Assembly: GCA_963969365.1 (NCBI GenBank)
Contig: OZ017760.1
Location: 1,612,001 to 1,676,000, forward strand
Direction of reading: 5' to 3'
Length of the DNA: 64,000 nt
DNA from: Asterochloris sp. CNOR1
Lineage: Eukaryota > Chlorophyta > Trebouxiophyceae > Trebouxiales > Trebouxiaceae
Shown here: positions 10,582 through 23,400 of the stretch, piece by piece
Position numbering within the stretch: the stretch's first letter is position 1
Layout of the letters: each line of letters opens with the position of its first letter
Notes under the pieces: generated by a model
The model's database searches: none
Told to the model about the DNA's origin: nothing
The model's input: only the letters and a program-made list of their open reading frames with translations
Made by a program: the position numbers and the translations under genes

Positions 10582-13500
10582 ATGGCAGACCAGGCATCCC
10601 CGCAAACAAATGGGACAAATACGACCAAGGCCACAGCAGCGTTGCCTGCAGAGCACAAGCCTTTATTGAAGTGAGCCTGCCCCATACACCTCCATCCTGC
10701 CCCTCCTGCCTGCACGCAGGAAATTTGCATCCTGTGCATGAGACCTTTTGGGCCAGTCATTCCATGCCAGATCATTTTGATGTTATTTGATGAGACTGAC
10801 GCCCACACTCTCTGCCTGCCAGCAATGTGGCTTTCTTTGACATAGATGGCAGCCTGGTGCACTACCCCCAAACGCTAGAGAAGTGGGGCGACATCACAGG
10901 GCCCTCTGTGCTGCCAGGCTGCTTCATGTATGTCGACAGGGTAAGCAGTGTAGAGTGTGTGCATGTGGAGCAGAGCTACAGGGACTGTGCATGCGTGACC
11001 GGTGTGCCTAAGCCTTCTGCTGTCTTCCCCAGCAGCTGGAAATGTACATCATCATGAAAAGTACATTGCTGGGCAGAGCAACTGCATGTGACTGCCTGCT
11101 TGCTGGCGCTGGGCACCTCAGCAAGCAACCTGCAGCTGATGCGGCTGAGCCTTCTGCTGGCAACCCAAGCACCTCAGGCTCAATCTTGGTGAATTGCAGG
11201 AGAGTGGCAAGCGCCACAAGTTGCTGAAATTGCCCCCCACCACAACGGGAGTGCAGGTGATTGCAGCATGAGCCTGGCCTGTCCAGAAACCTCTTGCTCC
11301 CTTGTTCAGCATGCACAGGCACCAAGCTCTGGGCATGCATGCTGCGCAACCTCCTGCACATGCAGCGCCATCTCTCTGAGCAGTGCACCCTGAATGCCTC
11401 AGGCGCTGCCTGCTGACATCCTTGCATGATTGGCTGCCTGGCTGCCGCAGGGCGTCATCTCTGTGCAGACGTTGACAGCTCTGGCGAAGCTGCGTGAGGC
11501 AGGAGTGCGCCTGGTGCTCATAACAGGGGCACGCATGTCCACCCTGCTGCAGCGGCTGCCCTTCCTACCCGCCGCTGATGCTTTTGTGTGTGAGAATGGT
11601 GGGTGTTGCAAAGAGCAACTTTGCACCAGTTGCATCAGTACTTCATCTGGCTGCTGCAGAGGCCCTTGTGTGCGATCCCAGGCATGCCAACCTCCATGCC
11701 GTGCCAGCCATCGCATGTTGGGTGCTGCACCAGCTTTGCCAAAACCTCCTGCTGCAGATGTCTATGCAAAAGGTGGTAACCATAATCAACTTGCATGACA
11801 GAGTGCAGCCCAATAGCCAGGGTCTCTGTCAAAGGGGTCAACTTGAGTGAAGGCGAAAACAGCATCAGGCCTGCTGCATGTTGCCAACCCGCACAAAGCT
11901 TGCAGCCAGACGTCTGCCTCTCTCAGGTGTTGGGCAGGCTGACCACAATACGATGCATGTCCTATGACAAGCTGAGGCCTGACTGACAGCAATGCTGCAG
12001 GTGGGCGCATCTTCTACTCCAATTCGAGCCTGCCAACAGCCCTTCCTTGGGCAGAAGACATGGACTGGAGGAAGCTGCTCAATTCCACAGGTGTGCACCG
12101 TGCCTCATGCAAAGGACCTGCTTAACTGAGTTGTTTGCTTCACTTCTTGCGCAAAATGCAGCCCAATCCATGCTTAGGTTGTGGCTCTGCATTGCTTGCT
12201 CCACCCCAGCTGCCAAGCTCAATGCTTGGCCTAATTTTGTAAGGGATTTGAGTGCAGCTCAGAGGGTCAAAGCTGGGTCGTAAGAGGCATCTGCCCTGCC
12301 ATCCATGCAGCTGGGCCGCCAGACTCTGAGGTCACCCCACCGGAGAAGCGCAAGGGCAAGCTGTGGGAGTTCTACAGAGAGGTTACTTCTCAGGGCTGGC
12401 CAGTTGACTGCCACAGCTATACGACAAACTTCAGGTGTGCTGCAGCATGAGCACAGCCCAGTAGTGTGGAGCACCTAGGGGACACCAGGCCATGCAAGGA
12501 CCGCAGGCCTGCAGCAAGCATGTCACAGACCTTCGCTTGCACCTCGCGCAGCCTGCACAGCTCATTGCGGTGCGTGAGGCACAGAAGTTGCACCTGCGAT
12601 AGCCCCACAGTGCTGGGCTCGGCACACAGGGGGTGCCCAATATGCAGGACGGCCCCTGCGTTGGACATCTAGCCATGCTGCTGCCACCCAAGCGCTCCTG
12701 CCGCCCGACGCTGTTGTGGGCATGAAAAGCTGCTGCATACATGCCTGGGCAAGCCTTTACAAAACTGTTTATCGCTGTTGGCCTTAGACCACCATGCATC
12801 CCATCAGCTGACTGATTGCAAACCGACTCAACTGTCACCCAGAGGCTCATGCTGCTGGACTGGCCGTGAAGAGCCATGCCTGCTTCCTGGCCTTCCCACC
12901 ATGAAGGTGACAGCCTGAATGACTGCAGGATCAAGGTGCGGGACCCCCACTCTCAGGATGACCTTGAGAAGCTCTTGCAGAGCCTGCCAGAGGAGCTGGC
13001 GACCTCCTACAACCTGGGCCTGGCAGACGTGTACCCAGCCATCAGCGGCAAGCACAATGCAGCCAAGCACCTGCTGGAGGTGTTCAAGGCATCGGCAGAC
13101 TCCGCAGTGCTGATGGCTGACGATGACAATGACCTGGGTGAGATCTTTTGGTAGCCAAAGCCTGTGCCTGCTGGAGGTGTTCATGTTCCAGGGTGCTAAA
13201 CTGACGATGACACTGACCTTGGTCGGCATAGCTGCCAATCTTGTCTCAGGCAAAGGGCGGTCTGCTGTTTCTAGGTCAGGCTGCTGCATGACACAATGTT
13301 GAAAATAGGCAGCAGCACTGCCCCGGCTCAGGCAGGGCTGACAGCTTGCTGCTGCATTACAAAGCTGGCGCCTGGCAGAGCCGAAGCAGCAGGCCTTGGC
13401 GAGCATATGGTCATCATGATCGAAGCCTGTTTGATGTGCGTGAGCACAACCCAGCAGGCATAGCGTCCATCAAAAAACCTCAGAGGTTTGGGCCACCTTA

Positions 13501-13802
13501 TTCCAAAAGCGGTTGCAGACCTGCATGATTGGTGGTGTGCAGGGTCTGGCCTGGGCACAAGTGGAGTGAGGCTGCTGCATGGCCGCCCACAGGCAGCCGG
13601 CTTGACATTATTGTGCTTGGCTGCAGGCCTGGCGGAGCTGGTGGGCAAGGTGTTCGTGCCCAGCATCACTTCAGAGTCCATGCGCCGCGCAACAGAGGCT
13701 GACACCAAGAAGTTCATGGTGTCTGACAAGGGAGGAGTCATTGGCACTGAAACTCTGCTTCAGCACATCACTGATCACTTTGGTGGATACATAATGGGCT
13801 GA
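10582..13802 (+). CDS. HAD-superfamily phosphatase, Cof/SPP-like type
   Basis: Eight exons: 10582-10670, 10823-10940, 11200-11256, 11451-11598, 12001-12090, 12311-12434, 12929-13137 and 13627-13802 (TGA), 336 residues, all phases consistent. HAD motif I is FFDIDGSL near residues 33-40 (nucleophile Asp and acid-base Asp). Motif II is LVLITGAR near 109-116. Motif IV is LMADDDNDL near 269-277, which binds Mg2+. The order and the cap position between motifs II and IV (NGGRIFY and the DWRKLL region) fit the Cof/sucrose-phosphatase-like C2-cap group, which hydrolyses small phosphate esters. The substrate cannot be read from sequence. The first 25 residues are Thr/Ala/Asn-rich and not an obvious targeting signal. 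The intron after the exon ending at 13137 holds a decayed copy of that exon end. Confidence 0.88.
13168..13229 (+). repeat. Decayed copy of HAD exon 7 end plus donor
   Basis: Intronic sequence starting 'ctgctggaggtgttca' and running to 'gacgatgacactgacctt' matches the real exon end at 13071-13137 ('ctgctggaggtgttca' and 'gacgatgacaatgacctg') with an internal deletion. It lies about 97 bases downstream. Confidence 0.8.
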
Positions 13803-14457
13803 GGCTGCTGGGCGCTGTGTGCACAACAGCACACCACACCAGACAAGCACTGATCAGGCTCAGCACACAGCCATAGACATAGCAACCTCCAGCCTGAGCC
13901 ATAGTCAGCAGCCACACCAAGACACGAGAGCAACAGTGAGTTCTGGAACATTGACAAGCTGAACTGCTCTGAGAGTCTGTGAAACATGCCACTCGTGCCT
14001 GTTGTACCAGCCCATGAGCTGTGTGCAACTGCTAACGTTTTACAGAATGGAGACTCCTCATTCGTGTACCACAAAATGATTACTTCTTTCCTTCACTTCG
14101 ACACTCTGCGCTTGAAAGCGCCTGGCTGCCTGAGGCGCCAACGTATCAGCTTCGGTTAGCTCGTTACTAGAGCTACACCACCGGCCTCATCCAGGTGAGT
14201 GGCTAGGGACCAAGCGTCCGGTTTCAGAGCCAGGCGGCTCAGGCTTGCTGAGCCCTCATCACACACTGGCACCGCACTGGGCTGCCCAGGGGAGCGGGCA
14301 GGCCATTGCGCTGTTGTGAGCTTGGCGGTACTGCAACCTCATCCGCTGGGGCCGGTGTCTTACGTGACGTGTCTCTGCCCAGCTCATGATCCCTGTGACA
14401 GCATCCTCACCCCGTTTGCAGGCCACATAAATCTTACCACAGCTTCCAGCAACCACC
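13803..14457 (+). other. HAD 3' flank and eEF3 leader with a 5' UTR intron
   Basis: The sequence from about 14100 to 14194 ends in 'catccag' followed by a canonical donor 'gtgagt' at 14195. An acceptor 'tttgcag' ends at 14421, and the eEF3 ATG follows at 14458. This fits a non-coding first exon and a 227-base 5' UTR intron. No other gene is seen between 13803 and 14100. Confidence 0.6.
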
Positions 14458-17400
14458 ATGGTTCAGGCAACAACTGTGGTTCAGCCCGGCGCAGTGGACC
14501 CCATGTCTGGCAAGCTGCCCCACGTGCCCAGCCACCAGAGCGTGCTGGATGTCAACAGGATGGAGGAGTCGCCTAACTCGCCAGGTGGGTGCCCCAGGCG
14601 CCAATTCTCTGTGACAGTGTGAATGGTACTTGCCTCATCCCCAGTCTGGATCACGCTGCCCTGTTGCTGCACACCCAGCACCAGTGCAGTGCAGGCGGCA
14701 CAGACCAGCAGGTGTCACGTCACCCGCACACCTTCTGTCAGGGAGGCTGACAGGGCTGGAGCAGGATTTTGCTGAAGTTGACAGCCTTGTTGCCACCATT
14801 CCACAGTATGGCTTTGCTTGCCAGTTCTCTGGGCAGGAGTTGTGCAGTAGCAGCTCCTGCAACTAATCTTGCCAGCATGACCTCATCTGGCAGTCTGCAG
14901 CCAAACCTGAACCGACATGTCCGTCTCTGTGCTCTGCAGAAGCCCAGGCTGTGGCGGCAATCATGAAGAAAGTTGGCAGTGCCAGTGCCGCTGAGCGCCA
15001 GGCAGCCGCCAAGGAAGTCGTGGAGCAGGTCAAGAGCTCAGGGGTCACTGGCCTTGTGGTGAGTCGCCTTGTGGCGAGCTCTACCCCATCCTGCATCCTT
15101 GAGGGGCTGCTGCCTTGGGGGCAGTGCAGGCAGAAGTGTGGCATCATGTCAAGTGCTCGCCCCATGCACAGCTTGCCCTCATAGAGTCAAAGGAAGTGTT
15201 CTTGCACATGGTGAGGCTGCTCAGGGAGGGCTTGCGGTTGGTCTGCGACTGGGAAATTGCCTGTGACCAGTGGCTCGGTGGTGACAGGACGGCAGCCAGA
15301 AGATTGCCCTGCCATCTGTAATGCACAGCAGGGCTGCGGCGTGCACACAAACCTGGCTGCCTTTGGTGATTGTGCAGGCGCCACGAGCAGTCATGTAATG
15401 GTCTGCTCAAGTTCCTAGCCTTGGGAGCTCTGTCCTGACACCTTCTTGCAACTTCTACAGCCGGGGGACACCTCTGCAGTGTCACAGCCTGCTGTGCAAG
15501 AGGCGGCTGAGGACGGCTTATGCAGCTGCAGCTAGCCTCTTTCTTACGGTGCTGGCATTGCAGGGGCAACACCTGCTGCTACACAGCTTATCTTCCACTG
15601 CTTGATTGCAGAGCAACAGCCTGCTGGACAAGATCAAGGCAGCAGTGGAGGACAACTCAGCGCCCCTGGCGCGTGAGGGTGCCCTGGCAGTGCTCACAGC
15701 TGTGGCCAACAGTGGCGGCACAGTGGCTGAGCCCTACGTGGTGCCTCTGTTGGACCTTGTGCTGGAGCGCTATGCCGACAAGGTGACAAGTCAAGAGTCC
15801 TGCATGTGCATGCATTTGTGCACGCATGTGCCCTGGCACAGGCTGAGGGGGCTGCTGCAGCTGACCTGGCCTATACCCTGGCCTACAAAGCTGGCTGCAC
15901 TGTTGCCATGCTGCAAGGCTCCAGCTTTCACAGATAGACATGTCTGCATGCATGTCTTGGCCTGGGGAACAGGGCAGTCCCTCTGCTGCATCATGCAGGG
16001 CCCTGTTGGTTGCGAAATGTCCCTGCTGCCCTCCATTGTGCTGACAGACCTTCCTGTGCTTACCTCTGCAGGTGAAGGCAGTGGCAGATGAGGCAGCTGT
16101 GGCTGCCAAGGCCATCATTGCCAATGCCAACCCGGCAGCAGTGCGGGTCATCCTGCCCCTGCTGTTCGCAGCCATGGAGCACAAGCGCAAGTGGCAGGTC
16201 AAGGCGGCAGCCCTCAAGCTGCTGTCCTCCCTGCGCAAGAGCGCCCCCAAGGAGCTGCAGGTGGAGCTGCCTGCGGTGGTGCCCCAGGTGGCTGGCTGCT
16301 TCGCAGACGCCAAGCCCCAGGTCAAGGTGAGCCCCCTGGTGGGGTAGGGGACGTAAAGGGATTGACTGAGCTTCGCACAGGGGCATTACCAGACACATAA
16401 GGGGCTGGCTGACCGCATCGCGATTTTCACTGCCAAGCCCTGGAGCCACTCGTACACATTTGGGCATTCAACTGCCTGAGACAGAGGGCGGGCCGTCAGC
16501 TCTGCATGTACATGCCTGGATGTGCAGCAGTTCATTACTGCTGCCTGCCATGTTGCTGCTGCCTCAACCTGCCTGCCTGGCTCCCATAGGGCATTTGTAC
16601 CCGACTTCCGCACTTTTCGACACCCCAACTATCAAGGCTGAACCTCGCTATCTCGCCTCTGCCTGCAGAGCCAGGCAATCAAAACCCTGACGGAGGCCTG
16701 CGGCGCAATTGGCAACCGTGACATTGAGCCCTTTGTGCCAGCAGTCATCAGCTGCATGGCCAACCCTGCAGAGACAGCCGAGTGTGTGCACAAGCTGTCT
16801 GCCACCACATTTGTGCAGGTGAGCTGCTCTGTCTGCTTGTTTCAAAAAGTGATGGTTTAGGGAGGTTGAAGAACCATACACCATACCCCTTGAAACCCAC
16901 CTGCCTGCACAGATTGTGTCGGCCATGCTGATGCCTGACCTCGCCTTATGTGCTGATCCTGTCACCATGCTTCGGCCTTCATACCTGGGGCCAAGCCTGT
17001 GCGATGGTAAGTGCTGTTTCCGCTGTGTCTTGATCAGATCATATCAAAGCTGGGGCAGCAGCCCTTTGCCTATGCTGACAAGCTGTGTAATATGACCATT
17101 GCAAACACATGTTTGCAAAAGCTCGCCCTGGTGATCATGGTTCCCCTGCTGTTCTTGTGCATGACTCAATGTTGATCGCCTTTCTCTCTCCTGCAGGCAG
17201 TGGAGGCCCTGTGCCCCTGCTGTGTCTGACCCACTGATTGCCGACGTCCTCACTGCAGGCAGTCAAAGCGCCTCTCCGGGCGTTCAGGGTGCCCCTGCTG
17301 TTCCTTTGCCTGACCCACTGATTGCCAACGCTCTCGCTGCAGGCAGTGGAGGCGCCTGCCCTCGCAATCATGGTGCCCCTGCTGGTGCGCGGCCTGCGCG

Positions 17401-20400
17401 AGAGGACGACCGCCATCAAGCGCAAGTCCTGCGTCATCATTGACAACATGAGCAAGCTGGTGGAGAACCCTGCCGACGCCGCTGTGTTTCTGCCCAGGCT
17501 GCTCCCTGGTGTGAAGGAGGTGGCCGAGAATGTGTCTGACCCTGAGTGCCGGTGAGTGCAGCACCTGGGCATCTGGCCAGGACGAGCTGTGGGTTGCTTC
17601 TAGGATGCTTCTTGCTTTCTCCCCTGCCAGTAAGGTGCAGGTTTGCAAATTGCATCAACAGCATGTGCTGCAGTGCTTTGGCACCGCCCACATGATGTGG
17701 ATACCAAGCGGTCAGATCTTCAGCTTGACAGCTTTTGTGCCAGTAGCACTGCATGTGCTGGCAGCCTGCAGGTCCTCACTTCCTGACATGCGCAAATGCT
17801 GAGGCTGCTGCTGTTTTGCTGCAGGTCTGTGGCTGGCAAGGCCCTGGTGACCCTGCTGAAGGTGGGCGCTGAGGGGGAGACCACCGCCATTGTGGCCAGT
17901 GAGCAGGTGAGCTAACTTACGACCCAACCAGTCTCCGTTGTCATCCTGCCCTGCAGCCATGCCAGGTTGGCTTGGTGGGGCAACGCAGCGGTAGGCACAT
18001 GCAGGGCCAAAGGCTCCTGGCCCTTGTTGTGTTGGCCTCAGTGTCTGCTTAGCTGAGCTCTGAATGTTCTCTCAATCAGACTGGCAGCCTGTGCCTGGCC
18101 TAGCCCCTGTGTCCCTGCTGAACATGCATCACCCTTTCCATACACATGTACATTGGCAGGATGGCCTGAAGTGGAAGCCTGCCCACCTTGCCTGCAGGAG
18201 GTGCTGGGCCAGCTGCGCAAGGAGACTGCCAAGGTGGGCAAGGGCGGTGACGAGATGGTGTTCGCCTATGTGACTGCCCTGACCGCTGGGCTGATCAACC
18301 GCAGCTGCTATGACGAGGAGGCCTGGAAGGAGGTGGGTCAAGAGCTTCTTTTTATTGTGCTGGCTTGGCCAAGCTTCTGCGTCTTCTGTGTCCTGGCTGC
18401 CTGCCTTGGCAGCGTCTGCCTCCTGTCCGCCAATTCCCATTGGTGTCATCACTGCGGCGCAGCCATGTTTGCTCGGCATTGCCTGCTTCCCAAGCCTATT
18501 GACTGTTCATCTGCTCTATGCAACTCACTACACTGCAGCCTCATTACAACGAATCCTTGCACTGCAGTGTGTGGTGCCCTACCTGGGTGCCTTCCTGGGC
18601 AAGGCTGAGCCTGAGGTGGTGGCCAAGGGGCTGCTCTCCTTCTTTTTCAAGGAGATGCAGGAGAAGACCAAGTCGACCGAGGAGTTTGAGGAGGGCGAGG
18701 ACCTGTGCAACTGCGAGTTCTCCCTGGCCTACGGTGAGCTCCTGGGCCTGTAGGTGCATGGGCCTATGGTGATCCCCTGGGCCTGTGGGTGCATGGGCCT
18801 AGGGTGAGCTCCTTGGCTTGTGGGGTCATGGGCCTATGGTGAGCTCCTGAGCTCCTAGGTTTATGGAGGGAGGGGACGACCAAATATGGTGAGCTCCCAT
18901 GGGAGTGGGAAGACCTTCAGCAATGCCTAGGCTCGTTGCTGAATCAATCTCATAACTACCTGCATCATCAGCACCCATATGCTTCAGTGCTAGCTGGGGA
19001 AATGCTGGGCCCTCGCAGGTGGTGTTGTTCTGTAGAAAGTGGCGTGGCTGCAGCTCAACTCTGCCCTGATGAATGGCCAGCTAGTGCTCAATGTGGTGTA
19101 CCTCTGCCCTGCAGGTGGCAAGATCCTGCTGAACAATGCTCGCCTGCACCTGAAGAGGGGTAAGCGGTATGGTCTGTGCGGGCCCAATGGTGCCGGCAAG
19201 TCCACCCTGATGAGGGCCATCAGCAATGGCCAGCTGGACGGGTTCCCCCCCAAGGAGGAGTTGAGGACGGTGAGGACTCTCTCTCATGCTCCTTGCACAC
19301 ACTTCGCACAGGGCGATGGGTCCCTGAGGAAGGCTATCTGAAGCTCTTTTCTCTCACACTTTACCCTGGCTGGCAAAGCACCCAGCAGAGACCTGGGTGG
19401 CTTCTGTCTGCATAGGCAAGGGCTTCAGCCTGCATCTTCCTGGCTTTGGGTCCGGGCCTGCGTCACAGTTTATGGTGTCGTCAGTGCCGTGGCCCGCTGT
19501 CTGACGTTTTACTATTAGTCTGGCACCCTGCGGTGGCAATAGAGCTTTTCTGATTGATGTATTGGACTGATTGCAGGTGTATGTGGAGCACGACATTGAC
19601 TCCAGCGAGAGTGACATGGCTGTCGTGGAGTTTGTGTATGCTGACAAGATCCTGCAGGGTAAGCTGCTTGAGAACATGATCCTGTTTGTGCTGTTGGGGC
19701 AACTGTGTTACTGAGTGTGTTGTCGGCTTGAGCTGCTTCTCCAGTTCATCCCGTCAAAGCTGCAGAACCTGTGGTTCAAATTGTGTCCAGAGCCTGTGCT
19801 TGCTCAGACCTCTGTCTCCCGTAACCAGCCGCTCCTGTGCTCGACCTGCTGTGTTGACTGCCGTCTCGTATGCTGACTGCTGTTCTGCAAATCTGCTGCA
19901 GACGCCAGCCACCCCAGCCATGGTGCCGTGGAGGAGATCTTGACCAGCGTGGGCTTCACGGAGGAGATGCAGAAGTCGCCAGTGGGCAGCCTGTCCGGTG
20001 GCTGGAAGATGAAGTTGGCTCTGGGTGAGCATTCTTGCCTGCCGCTGGATATAGCTGCCTGTGCAGCCTGAACGTGCCTGTTTGTTTACAGTTCTGGTGA
20101 GGGTGGCCTGCACAGCCTCAACTTCCACTGATACACTGCTTGCGCCAGAGTTGCCATGGTAAATCTGCTCGTCTGCTGCAGCATAGCTTCCCCACCACAT
20201 CCTGTTTGCTTGCATGAAGATCTGCTAGCATGTGTGCCACTAGCACTACCGCTGGTGTTGTGGCAGTGCCTTAGCTGAGTGTAGTGATGTGCCCCCTGCA
20301 GCCCGCGCTATGCTGATGAAGGCCGACATCATGCTGCTGGATGAGCCCACCAACCACCTGGACGTCACCAATGTGGCGTGGCTGGAGAACTACCTGACCC

Positions 20401-23400
20401 ACCTGCCTGACGTGACCTCCATGGTCGTGTCCCACGACAGCGGGTTCCTGGACCATGTGTGCACCGGCATCATCCACTATGAGAACCGGAAGCTGAAGCA
20501 TTACAAGGTGAGCTCTGCTGCCAGGGATGGCCAAAAACTAGTCTCGGGGTTGGTTGTGGTCACAGGAAGCTGAGGCACGACACATGCTGCTGCTACATAC
20601 TCAGTAGGGAATGGCTCAGCTGCACAGGGGCAGCAGTTGTGCCAGCTGCTACAGCTTGTCTGGCTTACATCAAATTTGCCAAGTCTGTTGCACAAGCTTT
20701 CAGTTGCCACCTTGTTAATTGTATGAGCGCAACGTCAGTGCCTGCAGCTCCAGGCCAGCTCTGCATTCCACATTTGGCCCGCACTTCTGAGCAATGCCGA
20801 CCCGTCTCTGCCCCTCCCTACAGGGCAACCTGTCTGAGTTTGTGAAGAGGGTGCCAGAGGCGCGCAGCTACTATTCCCTGGAGGACACCCAGCTCAGCTT
20901 CAAGTTCCCTGAGCCCGGCTTCCTGGACGGCATCAAGACCAAGGACAAGGCCATCCTCAAGATGACACGCGTCGGCTTCACGTGAGTTGCGAGCTGTGCA
21001 GCCATGTCGCCCTGCCAAGAAGCACTCTGCACACTTGCTGTAAAACTGGGTGCAGGAGGGTGGAACCCTGCACCATGCAGCGTTGCACTGATCATGCACA
21101 ACATAATGACCTTCTGGAACCCATGTGGCTGGCCCAGCCGCGCACATCGCAGTGCTGTGCATCTGCATAGCATTATGTTGCAGTCTATGAGTACATCTTG
21201 GAACCTTTATCCCAGTTGCCACATGATGGGATTGCATCAACTCCCTAACACCTCAGGTACAGATATCGTTGACCTCCTGCAGGTACCCCAACACCACCAA
21301 GAAGGTTGTAGAGGGCGCCAGCCTGGCAGTGACGCTGAACAGCCGCGTGGCGGTGATCGGCGCCAATGGTGCTGGCAAGTCCACCCTCATCAAGGTGTTG
21401 ACAGGTGAGAGGCTGCTCCCATGGTGCAGTGGGGTCCTGCCTGACGAACATGCCAGCCTGAGCATCCCAATTTGGCACACTCCGCAGCTGTCCCCTCATG
21501 CTGTTACCTTTGTCAAAACCTATAATGGAATGCATTTCTTTGCGTGCAGGGGAGCTTGAGGCCAGTGAGGGCACGGTGACCAAGCACCCCAACCTGCGGG
21601 TGGCCTACGTCGCCCAGCACGCCTTCCACCACATTGAGAAGCACCTGGACAAGACTCCCAACGAGTACATCCAGTGGCGGTATGCTGGTGGGGAGGACAG
21701 GGAGGAGCAGGAGAAGGTGTCTCGCCAGGTGAGGCTTGCCCGCCAGGGGTCTCTGTCTGCTGCCGCCTCGCCCGGCCAGCGCAAGTTTGTGGTGCGCGCT
21801 TGTGGCCAGGGGTCTTTGTCTGCTGCTGCTTCGCTGGGCCAGCGTGAATGTGTGGTGGACGCTTGTGGCCATCTGGTACTGGGGCTTGAGGGGCTTCCAT
21901 TGAGATTGGTCAAGCTGGCACGCAGCATTCATAGCCCCGTCAGCCTGCAGCAGCAGTAGGCGCTCGGGTGTGCACCTCTCCTTGCTCCTGTCATGTGTAA
22001 TGCTACATGGCCTCCCCCCTTCAGTCTAGCTCAGCTCCAGATTCATTTTGCATGGTCCCCTCCCTTCAGGTCAGCTTAGCTCAAAGTTGCCTTTTACCAG
22101 ATGAAGTTGTCAATCACCCACCTTGACCGCGTTGTGCCCCTGCAGACCAACGAGGAGGACGAGAAGAAGATGGCTGAGAAGCATGTGGTGGACGGCGTCA
22201 AGAGGGTGGTGGAGAAGCTGCTGGCGCGGCGCAAGCTCAAGCGCAGCTACGAGTATGAGGTCCAGTGGCAGGGGCAGCCCCCCACCAGCGAGTACACCAC
22301 ATGGTTCCCTCGCGACAAGTGAGTCCCTCAGTCAAGGGTCTACAAGGGTTTCGCCCACCTGCAAGTACACAGGCTATAAATGGGCGAGGGGGCTTTAGGG
22401 CTCCCTGAGCAACCTGCTCCTGCATTACAGCTTTGCACATCTTCTGTGTATTTGTGCTGCTGAGGTGCCTGTGTCGGCCAGGACAGATCTGGTGACTGGC
22501 ACAGGCTCTTTTGGGTGGGCCGCGGCCTGCTGTGGCCCACTTGAAGACGATCTGCAGCTCATTGATCTTGCAACCTTCATCTGGCTTTGCCCCTGGTAGG
22601 CCTTGTGACTGCCTAGCACTGGCTGTGTGGCTGACTGCCCTCCTCACTGCTTGCCCTGCAGGCTGGAGGAGATGGGCTTCGTCAAAATGGTGAACGAGAT
22701 TGACGCCCGGGAGGCAGCCAACCAGGGCATGGTCATCCGCCCCCTGACCCAGGCCAACATCCAGAAGCACCTGGAGTCTGTGGGCCTGGAGTCCGAGTTC
22801 GCCACCCACTCTCGGATGAGGGGCCTGTCAGGTGGGGCTGGGGGCTTTGGTGATGCTGCGCAGCTTGCGGTCTGACTCCTGCTGCGTGCTGCCGCTCATG
22901 TGGATCTGTGCTCCTGCCTGCCTTCACTGTTTGAGAGCAGTCTCTCAGGGTTGAGACTTCCAACTGCTGCTGCATGCTGCATCTTGTGTGGGTCTGTGCT
23001 TCTGCCTGCCTTTGTTTGAGGATTGCAAAAATTTGGCTAGCCGCACTGCTTGTACAGCCATGCAGCTCGAGGCCAGCTCTAGCTGTCTCATGCGTGCTGG
23101 GCTCGGCCATCCTGCCTGGCAGGTTTTCAGAACACCTGACAGGCAGGTGTTCGCCAAACCTGCCAGTCATGTGTCTGCCTAGCAGGACACCACTGGTGCC
23201 GCATGCTCCCTTGCCAGTCACAGAGTGACAATGCACACAATCCCTCCCTTCCCTGCTGCAGGTGGCCAGCGCATGAAGTGTGTCATGGGCGCAGCCACCT
23301 GGAACAACCCCCACATCATCGTCCTGGATGAGCCCTCCAACTTCCTGGACCGCGACTCCCTGGGTGCCCTCACAGCGGCCCTGAAGGGCTTTGGCGGCGG

